This document shows positions 55,508 through 61,777 of a DNA stretch of 64,000 bases, in pieces. The notes below the pieces were generated by a model that had not been told where the DNA came from, did not search any database, and worked only from the letters and a program-made list of their open reading frames with translations. Both the position numbers and the translations under genes were made by a program. The stretch's first letter is position 1. Each line of letters opens with the position of its first letter. This stretch comes from Pseudomonas sp. TTU2014-080ASC (GTDB lineage Bacteria > Pseudomonadota > Gammaproteobacteria > Pseudomonadales > Pseudomonadaceae), in assembly GCF_001446935.1 (NCBI RefSeq), contig NZ_LKKK01000001.1:496001-560000 (forward strand). The letters run 5' to 3'.

Positions 55508-56785
55508 TCACTTAGCAGCCACAGTCCAGAGCTGATCTAGCCGGGTTGTGTAACACGCACTCAAAAGCTCACGTCGCATAGCCCAATCCGCTGAAACTGG
55601 AACACCACCAGGGCGCAGGGTGCCTTTGCCCCAGCGAGCGTTGATGGTATCCATCACCTGCATGACCTTCTCGGCAGCTGCAGGCTGGGTGGTAGCAAAC
55701 AGATCGTCTGTATATTCACCGCGCTGACACAGGTCGATCAGCAGCACCTCAGTCTTAGCGTAGGCGTGCCCTTCCCTGAAAACCTGTTCAACGCCCTCAA
55801 CTACCGCCTTGGTGATGACCCGAGTGTCGTCCGTTGGGTAAGGCAGCTCACATATCATGCCCCGCGCATACTTCGCCTCGTCCGGGTTAAACATGCCGGT
55901 TCGGATACTGACGCGCACCTTCTTGCACAGTGAGCCCTGCTTGCGCAGTTTCTCGCACGCCCGCGCTGCGTAGCTGGCCACCGCCTCCTTTATAGGAGGC
56001 AACTCACGGATCCGTTTGCCGAACATCCTAGAACAGCAAATTTCCTGTTTATTGGGTACAACGTGCTCCAGCTCCAGACACGAAATGCCCCGCAGTTCAC
56101 GGGCCGTTTTCTCCACCACCACACTGAACTGCTTACGCAGCGTCCATGCATCGGCCTGAGCCAATTCCCATGCAGTTTTGATGTTCATAGCCTCAAGGTG
56201 AGCCGTCATCCGCCTGCCGATGCCCCACACCTCGCTGACCTCAACCGCCTTCAGCAGCTTGTCTCGGCGCTCCGGGGCCAGAATTTCCACCACCCCGCCA
56301 GTCTGCCGCTGCCAGCGCTTAGCCGCGTGATTAGCCAGCTTGGCTAGGGTTTTCGACGAGCCGATACCCACCCCGGTCGGAATTCCCGTAGAGCGCAGCA
56401 CCTGGGCGCGGATCTCCCGGCATAGCCGTTCAATAGCCCCGACTGGCAGGCCGGACAGTTCTACAAACGCCTCATCAATCGAATACACCTCAAGCGCCGG
56501 AACCATCGACTCAATGACCGTCATAACCCGCTGACTCATATCACCATACAACGCGTAGTTACTGGAGAACGCCATGATCCCGTGCTTACGCAGCTTGTTC
56601 TTGATCTGAAAATACGGCTCGCCCATCTTCACGAACGGTTTGGCATCCGCCGAACGGGCAATCACACAGCCGTCATTGTTCGACAGCACCACAATAGGCA
56701 CCCGAGCCAGATCGGGCCGGAAAACTCGCTCGCAGCTCGCATAAAAAGAATTGCAGTCGATCAGCGCAAAGACTTGGTCAGCCAT
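55508..56785 (-). CDS. umuC: Error-prone DNA polymerase V subunit UmuC (RulB-like)
   Basis: A 425-residue Y-family translesion DNA polymerase. Metal-binding residues are Asp10 in ALIDCNSFYASCE and the Asp-Glu pair in YSIDEAFVEL near residue 102; the steric gate region and the helix-hairpin-helix EVWGIGRRMTAHL follow, then the little-finger domain. It overlaps umuD by eight bases and is the gene nearest to the mutS junction. Together with cleaved UmuD it would raise mutation on damaged DNA. Length and motifs are intact. Confidence 0.95.
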   Translation of the reverse strand: MADQVFALIDCNSFYASCERVFRPDLARVPIVVLSNNDGCVIARSADAKPFVKMGEPYFQIKNKLRKHGIMAFSSNYALYGDMSQRVMTVIESMVPALEVYSIDEAFVELSGLPVGAIERLCREIRAQVLRSTGIPTGVGIGSSKTLAKLANHAAKRWQRQTGGVVEILAPERRDKLLKAVEVSEVWGIGRRMTAHLEAMNIKTAWELAQADAWTLRKQFSVVVEKTARELRGISCLELEHVVPNKQEICCSRMFGKRIRELPPIKEAVASYAARACEKLRKQGSLCKKVRVSIRTGMFNPDEAKYARGMICELPYPTDDTRVITKAVVEGVEQVFREGHAYAKTEVLLIDLCQRGEYTDDLFATTQPAAAEKVMQVMDTINARWGKGTLRPGGVPVSADWAMRRELLSACYTTRLDQLWTVAAK

Positions 56786-57209
56786 GGTCGTGGCTTCTCA
56801 CACTGAAGCGCACCACACCCCAGATCGACAGCTCATCGTTTTCCAGAATGTAGCGTGGCGGGTACTTAGGATTCTCAGAACGCAACACCGTCATCTGCCC
56901 TTCAATGCAAAAGCGCTTAACCAGTGGCTCACTGTTCAGCGCTGCAATGACGATATCCCCGCTTCGCGGCTCTTTTGAGCGATCCACCAATAACAGATCA
57001 CCGTCGAAAATCCCCGCCTGCACCATGCTGTCTCCGGCCACCCGCACTATGTACGTATGCGGAGCCCGCAGGTTGAACAGCTCATCCAGTGAAATATCCC
57101 GCTCCAGGTGATCCTGTGCAGGGCTCGGGAAACCAGCAGGCACCCGGAAAGAAAAGAACGGATAACTCCCCCCTCCATGGGAGATTCGTCCAAGGTAGTC
57201 GAATGACAT
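56778..57209 (-). CDS. umuD: UmuD-like autocleaving subunit of polymerase V
   Basis: A 143-residue LexA/UmuD-family protein. The self-cleavage site is Ala25-Gly26 in VPAGFPSP, the nucleophile Ser61 lies in AGDSMVQAGI, and the general base Lys98 in LVKRF. After RecA-stimulated cleavage the C-terminal part binds UmuC. I take the ATG at 57209; a GTG four codons upstream is possible. A perfect LexA box lies 16 bases upstream. It lacks a DNA-binding domain, so it is not a LexA or CI repressor. Confidence 0.95.
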   Translation of the reverse strand: MSFDYLGRISHGGGSYPFFSFRVPAGFPSPAQDHLERDISLDELFNLRAPHTYIVRVAGDSMVQAGIFDGDLLLVDRSKEPRSGDIVIAALNSEPLVKRFCIEGQMTVLRSENPKYPPRYILENDELSIWGVVRFSVRSHDHG

Positions 57210-57224
57210 AGCTGACACCAATCA

Positions 57225-57240
57225 CTGTATATAAACACAG
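57225..57240. promoter_or_regulatory. LexA box of umuDC
   Basis: CTGTATATAAACACAG at 57225-57240 matches CTGT-N8-ACAG exactly, upstream of umuD on the minus strand. Confidence 0.93.
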
Positions 57241-57300
57241 TATAATAGTGCTAATCCGGGAAATTGAAGTTCACCACGACTATCGGCCTGGCTAGAACGC

Positions 57301-57350
57301 AAAAAGGCCCGGTGCCGCAGGGAACTCCCACGGCACCGGGCCTTATTTTT
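57301..57350. terminator. Strong bidirectional terminator between the methylase gene and umuDC
   Basis: AAGGCCCGGTGCCG (57304-57317) pairs with CGGCACCGGGCCTT (57331-57344); ATTTTTT follows on the plus strand and TTTTT on the minus strand. It ends leftward transcription of the methylase gene four or more bases past its stop, so umuDC must rely on its own LexA-controlled promoter. Confidence 0.92.
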
Positions 57351-57354
57351 TGCG

Positions 57355-58158
57355 TTATGCGCAGTCGAATAAGCCGCCCAAAGCGGCAGGCTCCCAGTTC
57401 ATAATGATCAGCTCACCCGTCACACCTGCCTGACCCCCACGCTGATTCGTGCAGCTGTAGCGGATATCGGTTCGCTCGATGTGGTGCCCCTCGAACGCAG
57501 CGCGGATCTCGGGATGATCGTTAATGCTGACCATCACCTTGCCCTTGCACCGCCGCATGAAGTCTGCCATGGCCAGGTACTGGTCATAAGGGAAGTCCAC
57601 GCCATAGCCTGCGGTTTGCCAATACGGCGGATCCATATAGAAGAACGTATGCGGACGGTCGTAGCGCTCAGCACACTTGAGCCAGTCTAGGTTCTCTACA
57701 TAGACCCCCGCCAGCCGTTGCCACGCAGCTGACAAGTTTTCCTCAATTCGCAGTAGATTCACCGCTGGACCAGTGGTCGCGGTACCGAATGTCTGGCCGC
57801 TGACCTTACCGCCGAAGGCATGCTGCTGCAGGTAGAAGAACCGAGCAGCACGCTGGATATCGGTAAGGGTTTCAGGACGAGTGATCTTTTGCCATTCGAA
57901 GATTTGACGGCTCGACAGCGCCCACTTGAACTGCCGCACAAACTCCTCAAGGTGGTTCTGAACGACCCGATACAAGCAGACTAGATCACCGTTGAGATCA
58001 TTGATGACTTCAACAGGAGCGGCCTGAGGGCGCATAAAAAATAACGCGGCCCCTCCTGCAAACACCTCAACATAGCACTCATGCGCAGGGAACAACGGGA
58101 GCAGACGATCAGCTAGGCGGCGCTTACCGCCGAGCCATGGAACGATTGGCATAGTCAT
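57355..58158 (-). CDS. Phage-type D12-class DNA adenine methylase
   Basis: A 267-residue N6-adenine DNA methyltransferase of the D12 (Dam-like) class. PIVPWLGGKRRLADRLLPLFP and VEVFAGGAALFF form the S-adenosylmethionine site, and MDPPYW the catalytic DPPY motif near residue 175. The ATG at 58158 with AAAGG upstream is preferred over a TTG two codons earlier. A perfect LexA box lies 15 bases before the start, which is unusual for a methylase. It is located between the spanin genes and umuDC in the phage element. Target site is unknown; GATC is only a guess from the class. Confidence 0.9.
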   Translation of the reverse strand: MTMPIVPWLGGKRRLADRLLPLFPAHECYVEVFAGGAALFFMRPQAAPVEVINDLNGDLVCLYRVVQNHLEEFVRQFKWALSSRQIFEWQKITRPETLTDIQRAARFFYLQQHAFGGKVSGQTFGTATTGPAVNLLRIEENLSAAWQRLAGVYVENLDWLKCAERYDRPHTFFYMDPPYWQTAGYGVDFPYDQYLAMADFMRRCKGKVMVSINDHPEIRAAFEGHHIERTDIRYSCTNQRGGQAGVTGELIIMNWEPAALGGLFDCA

Positions 58159-58172
58159 TTGCAAGACCTTTA

Positions 58173-58188
58173 CTGTATAAATAAACAG
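58173..58188. promoter_or_regulatory. LexA box upstream of the phage methylase
   Basis: CTGTATAAATAAACAG is an exact CTGT-N8-ACAG match ending 15 bases before the methylase start codon. It shares CTGTATA with the recA and umuDC boxes. Confidence 0.9.
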
Positions 58189-58258
58189 GTGTTAGGCTTC
58201 CCCGGCTTCGTGCACGAGGTAAGAGCCTTGGCTTGGCTTGCAGGAATGGCTGCAGGTT

Positions 58259-58304
58259 GAGCGACCGGTTTGCGTGCTGTAACACCCTTACCGGTCGCTC
58301 TTTT
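58259..58304 (+). terminator. Hairpin with T-tract between methylase and spanin genes
   Basis: GAGCGACCGGT (58259-58269) pairs with ACCGGTCGCTC (58290-58300) around a 20-base loop; TTTT follows on the plus strand. On the minus strand there is no U-tract, so its role in the leftward spanin transcript is uncertain. Confidence 0.6.
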
Positions 58305-58319
58305 GATTAGAAAATTGGG

Positions 58320-58829
58320 CTAGTACCCTTCACCTCTGATTTGCTTCACATAGTCTTGAAGGTAAATCAGCTTTTTCTGATCACTTATCACTCCCCTCCT
58401 GATATTCCAAACAGCGCGTCCAGCTCTTTCACTGAGTTCGAATGAGGCTCCATCGCCCACGCTGCAGGTGCTGCCGGAGGCGGACACGATGGCAGCTGAT
58501 CGGGCAACTTTGACATCGATTCGCAACCTGCGACGTTCATTATCAGCATCAGAATACAGGCGCTGTAACCTGTCGTTTTCTTCAATCGCATTGGTCAATT
58601 CCTTGTGGCTGCGTGTATCCAGAAGGGCCAGTTCTTGTTCAAGCTGCAGTCTTTTTTCCTGCTGATAGAGAAGTTGCTTTTCACTGGCGGTCGCCATTTC
58701 TTGAAGCTTTTGGCTATAAGCCTGCTCAATACCTGATAGCTCAGCTGACAATCGCCAGCCGTTTGTAACCCAGCCAAGGATCCCCCCTAACAACAGACTG
58801 GTAACAACCAATAGCCAGGTAGTTTTCAT
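58320..58829 (-). CDS. Rz-like i-spanin (phage lysis protein)
   Basis: A 169-residue inner-membrane protein with one N-terminal membrane anchor (LLVVTSLLLGGILGWV) and a long periplasmic coiled coil from about residue 30 to 115. This is the architecture of Rz, which with the lipoprotein Rz1 fuses the inner and outer membranes in the last step of phage lysis. It overlaps the upstream endolysin-like gene by four bases and contains a whole Rz1-like gene in another frame. Confidence 0.85.
   Translation of the reverse strand: MKTTWLLVVTSLLLGGILGWVTNGWRLSAELSGIEQAYSQKLQEMATASEKQLLYQQEKRLQLEQELALLDTRSHKELTNAIEENDRLQRLYSDADNERRRLRIDVKVARSAAIVSASGSTCSVGDGASFELSERAGRAVWNIRRGVISDQKKLIYLQDYVKQIRGEGY
58388..58591 (-). 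CDS. Rz1-like o-spanin lipoprotein nested in Rz
   Basis: A 67-residue frame lying entirely inside the Rz gene, shifted +1. It begins MRLKKTTGYSACILMLIMN and has a lipobox ending VAGC at about Cys23, so the mature protein would be an outer-membrane lipoprotein. The mature part is proline-rich (LPSCPPPAAPAA). Lipobox, proline content, size and nesting are all typical of Rz1. The Rz partner is the enclosing gene. Confidence 0.8.
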   Translation of the reverse strand: MRLKKTTGYSACILMLIMNVAGCESMSKLPDQLPSCPPPAAPAAWAMEPHSNSVKELDALFGISGGE

Positions 58830-59248
58830 GCCAGTGCCCTCCGCACTCCTTCCCCGATCACTTCGGCGCTATACGGCTGCTGGCCGTTCTCATGCTTGAT
58901 GATCGACACAACCAGCGGAGACAGGTGCTTCTTGCTTAGATCGATCGGCGCGTCTGGGTCAATGCCTAGCGCCTTAGCGACCTGAGACACGTAAGCGCCA
59001 GTATCGTTCTCTTTCGGTGGAGCCCAGCGGTTTACGATCTGCCGGACCGTCTTGAGCCCATGCTTACGCTGGTAATTAAGCAGCAGCTTGCCCAGAGCCC
59101 GGATGCCATTCTGTGGCGAGTCGAAACGGCAAAAACGTGGCTCGATTGTTGGCACATGAGCCAACTGGCCGCGCCAGTCATTAACCGGGTTGTAGTCGAT
59201 GTTGCCAGGGTTGTTGTTGCGTATTCCGCGTGGAATCTTTGTCGTCAT
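58826..59248 (-). CDS. Phage endolysin-like/structural protein (P5-type) in the lysis module
   Basis: A 140-residue protein opening MTTKIPRGIRNNNPGNIDY, with FDSPQNGIRALGKLLLNYQRKHGLKTVRQIVNRWAPPKEN and YVSQVAKALG. This pattern is that of phage proteins called structural protein P5 or transglycosylase-like virion proteins, found just upstream of spanins. It probably degrades peptidoglycan, but I cannot point to a confirmed catalytic residue. The ATG at 59248 has GGAGAAAAC directly upstream; a frame with ten more codons starts inside a terminator hairpin. Confidence 0.75.
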   Translation of the reverse strand: MTTKIPRGIRNNNPGNIDYNPVNDWRGQLAHVPTIEPRFCRFDSPQNGIRALGKLLLNYQRKHGLKTVRQIVNRWAPPKENDTGAYVSQVAKALGIDPDAPIDLSKKHLSPLVVSIIKHENGQQPYSAEVIGEGVRRALA

Positions 59249-59264
59249 GTTTTCTCCGGGCAAT

Positions 59265-59285
59265 AAAAAACCGCCCATAGGGCGG
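59265..59285 (-). terminator. Intrinsic terminator just upstream of the lysis genes
   Basis: On the minus strand CCGCCC (59285-59280), loop TAT, GGGCGG (59276-59271) is followed by TTTTTT (59270-59265). The endolysin ribosome site comes only a few bases later, so lysis genes are insulated from tail-gene transcription unless it is read through. Confidence 0.75.
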
Positions 59286-59342
59286 CCTGGTTGAATTGAG
59301 CTGAGAAGCGGGTTTCAATCCCTAGAATTTTTGAGGGAGCTT

Positions 59343-59543
59343 ATGAGCAAGAAACTGATACGACTGGGATTAGCCAGTCGCGTGGCTCGGCAGTTTGCTG
59401 TAGCACAAATACTTGACTTTGAAGCGGCTGCCGAAGCATTCAACGAAGAAGCCATGACAGCTGAAGAGCGGCGGGCGGCGTTCTCAGAGCTGCGGCTGAT
59501 TGCCGAACGCATAGCTGCGGGTGCTGATGATTTTCCAGTTTAA
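59343..59543 (+). CDS. Small acidic helical protein on the opposite strand in the phage region
   Basis: A 66-residue frame starting with ATG at 59343, preceded by GAGGGAG three bases upstream. The protein is predicted to be mostly helical, with a basic start (MSKKLIRLGLASRVARQF) and an acidic alanine-rich body (EAAAEAFNEEAMTAEERRAAF). It lies in the gap between the endolysin-like gene and the small tail-region gene and points the other way. I do not recognise it. The strong ribosome site is the main reason to accept it; it could be a chance frame. Confidence 0.5.
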   Translation: MSKKLIRLGLASRVARQFAVAQILDFEAAAEAFNEEAMTAEERRAAFSELRLIAERIAAGADDFPV

Positions 59544-59567
59544 AGCCGCAGCAGGACGGCCAGGCTA

Positions 59568-59837
59568 TCAGGACGGTAGAGCTAGCGGGCCGTCAGGCGG
59601 GTCGATGATCGGCACAGGGAACCGCACAGCTTCAGATGCCTCCCCCCAATACGGCAGCAACAGCGTGACGCTGTCATCAGTTGCGGCAACGATGAAGTCC
59701 GGCAGCAACAGCTCATTTTCGACAAGCTCAACAAGGCCAAGCAACGAATGTGTGATTCCGTTGACCGTGATTGTGTCGCCAGAAACAGAGGCGTCAAGAG
59801 TCGCGAGCATTGAAATCGGGGATAGATAGATTTTCAT
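59568..59837 (-). CDS. Small phage protein downstream of the tail-fibre-like gene
   Basis: An 89-residue acidic protein with alternating hydrophobic residues suggesting beta structure and no membrane segment. Its ATG overlaps the stop of the upstream gene as TAATG, which strongly supports translation. Genes in this position after tail fibres often encode assembly helpers, but no motif confirms this. Not recognised. Confidence 0.65.
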   Translation of the reverse strand: MKIYLSPISMLATLDASVSGDTITVNGITHSLLGLVELVENELLLPDFIVAATDDSVTLLLPYWGEASEAVRFPVPIIDPPDGPLALPS

Positions 59838-60610
59838 TAGTACCAGAACCCTTCTGCTCGCCAGGTAAAGTAGAGATTACCTATGCTCGGAGGAACAGTT
59901 GGCAGCCCCGGCGTTCTACCGTAAAAAGCAATGTTAAAACCTGTAGCTGACTTTGATGTGTAAATTCCGTAATCAAAAAAATATGCGTTGGGAGAAGTTC
60001 CAAAGTAACTATTCTCTACTTGAATTAAGTAGGACTGATTAGCCATTGCAATAGGAAGAGAACAACCAATTGGCCCATAAACTGCTGCTGACACAGTTCG
60101 ATTAATAATTTCTGAATTACCACACTCACACTTACCGCTGGCATACCTGATATACCAACCACTGGCGTTGCTTACTCGCTCAGTCGCCCGATCAGCAATC
60201 CACTTCACACCGTCATACGTCATTTCCGTTTCAACATCTGTGCGGATGTACCCAGGCGGAAAAACAGCACCGGTAATTGTCACGACTGACTTAACACCTA
60301 GCCCATCCACATTTACTGTTGTCGCGCCGGTATTAGTGACGGTCGCACGAAAGCGAATACGGTCGCCGGTTCTGTATGCGGCACGTGGTATGTCTGATGC
60401 CAGAACTATTGCATTAGCTGCGCCATCATAAGCAGCCCAGTCAGGAATTTTAGGAAGTTTTCTGTATATATCCTCAATACTGTCGTCGACAGCATCTAAC
60501 TTTATCGTAGTCTCAGAAAAATTAGCGTTGCATTTCTCAAATGCAGTTTTCGCAGGATCACCCCGATAAGTTCCATTATCGGTAGTTGTATCAATAATTT
60601 GCATAACCAT
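59837..60610 (-). CDS. Tail-fibre-like phage protein
   Basis: A 257-residue protein. The N-terminus MVMQIIDTTTDNGTYRGDPAKTAFEKCNANFSE is a pattern seen at the start of Pseudomonas phage and tailocin fibre proteins. A short coil (TTIKLDAVDDSIEDIYRKL) leads to a beta-rich region and a C-terminal domain ending YFTWRAEGFWY. It is likely a distal fibre or receptor-binding component. I chose the ATG at 60610 with GGGTG upstream rather than the frame start at 60646, which would create a spurious hydrophobic leader. Confidence 0.65.
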   Translation of the reverse strand: MVMQIIDTTTDNGTYRGDPAKTAFEKCNANFSETTIKLDAVDDSIEDIYRKLPKIPDWAAYDGAANAIVLASDIPRAAYRTGDRIRFRATVTNTGATTVNVDGLGVKSVVTITGAVFPPGYIRTDVETEMTYDGVKWIADRATERVSNASGWYIRYASGKCECGNSEIINRTVSAAVYGPIGCSLPIAMANQSYLIQVENSYFGTSPNAYFFDYGIYTSKSATGFNIAFYGRTPGLPTVPPSIGNLYFTWRAEGFWY

Positions 60611-60661
60611 AAATACACCCGATAGCCATATTAATAGCCACCCCAAATCAACTAGAATCAG

Positions 60662-61396
60662 TTATGGATATTGAGAAATAGGGAACTTACAAATTGGAAG
60701 ACAGAAATATGTGCTGCCGACCTCTTGAGGCCCGCCGAGTGCCGATATAGAAATACTGCATTGCGATACAAGCGCCAGAGTTCTCTGACCACCAGAAAGC
60801 ATCCTCATCGAAGTAAACTGAAGGTCGTCTATTCTCATATGCGCATTACCTCTATTGAATGGTGATGTGTCTATATAATCATCATCTTCAATAGTTATTC
60901 CTGATGGATAAAGATTTAGAAACATCCCTCCATTACCATTCCTATACCAAGCTTTTGTGAACTTAGTGTACTTCACAACCCTGTCGCTGCTTTTATATAC
61001 AGGAACTCCGCTTGCATTGTAGACAGCGATACCGTATCCGGTTGGCGCTGTCGGTGTTGAATACCTGCAAGCCACGTAGTCAAAAACATGCCTTGGCAAA
61101 GTATTACCACCGATGGCCCCTGATCTAACTCTGAATCCAGTCCAGTTTCCCGCCGAGCCAATCATGTCCAGGTAAATCACGCAGCTATCATGCCTGCCGG
61201 AGTTAAACCTGAGGAAAAGCCTTGGCGGAGCTGTTTGCTGAATCGGGGTTGCAAACATTGCAACCCCGACTGCCTCACGATCTACAACGCTAGTATTTTG
61301 GACAACAATTTGCCCGCGCTGTGAATATACAAGTACTGGATACTGATCAGAGATCGTAACTGATGAATTGTCATTTAAAGCTTGAAAGCCAAACAT
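60662..61396 (-). CDS. Minor virion/tail-associated protein (DUF6453-like), longer paralogue
   Basis: A 244-residue beta-rich protein beginning MFGFQALNDNSSVTISDQYP. The N-terminal block resembles that of the next upstream gene and, as I recall, the DUF6453 group of Pseudomonas phage proteins found after the J gene. No membrane segment or enzyme motif. GGAGG lies in the end of the preceding gene, whose TAA directly adjoins this ATG. Probably a tail-tip accessory protein. Confidence 0.6.
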   Translation of the reverse strand: MFGFQALNDNSSVTISDQYPVLVYSQRGQIVVQNTSVVDREAVGVAMFATPIQQTAPPRLFLRFNSGRHDSCVIYLDMIGSAGNWTGFRVRSGAIGGNTLPRHVFDYVACRYSTPTAPTGYGIAVYNASGVPVYKSSDRVVKYTKFTKAWYRNGNGGMFLNLYPSGITIEDDDYIDTSPFNRGNAHMRIDDLQFTSMRMLSGGQRTLALVSQCSISISALGGPQEVGSTYFCLPICKFPISQYP

Positions 61397-61777
61397 TTAA
61401 CCTCCAAACACCCTGTACACTTCCATCAATGAGGCATAAGTTTCTGTGTGATAATCAACCCAGCGCTGGTTAGATGCGTCGTAATATCGTGCAAGCGCTC
61501 TCCGCACTACACCGACCACTTCGCCTCCCATGCTTTTGTAGACAGGGACATATCCATTATTGTCCCTATATCCCGGCTGACCATTCTGGTCGTAAACCAG
61601 CGGCGTAAAGACAACAACGCAATTCGAGTCAGAGAACCCCGGAACCGTTACGTTATAGACAGATGTATTGTTCCCAGGTGCAGGGATAGTAGTTTCAAAT
61701 ATTTTTGTGTAAGTAAAGTCCTGCATACCGAGGGTCTTTACGCCATTTTCATCAAAAACCTCTATACCGAAACTCAT
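61397..61777 (-). CDS. Minor virion/tail-associated protein, shorter paralogue
   Basis: A 126-residue protein starting MSFGIEVFDENGVKTLGMQD, with FG-(I/F)-(E/Q)-(V/A)-(F/L)-(D/N)-(E/D)-N shared with the start of its neighbour. It overlaps the J-like gene by four bases and directly precedes the longer paralogue. Function unknown; by position it belongs to the tail tip. Confidence 0.65.
   Translation of the reverse strand: MSFGIEVFDENGVKTLGMQDFTYTKIFETTIPAPGNNTSVYNVTVPGFSDSNCVVVFTPLVYDQNGQPGYRDNNGYVPVYKSMGGEVVGVVRRALARYYDASNQRWVDYHTETYASLMEVYRVFGG

Noticed and set aside
58595..58777. A second small frame inside Rz as an alternative Rz1
   Set aside because: It lacks a lipobox and proline-rich region; the frame at 58388-58591 has both.
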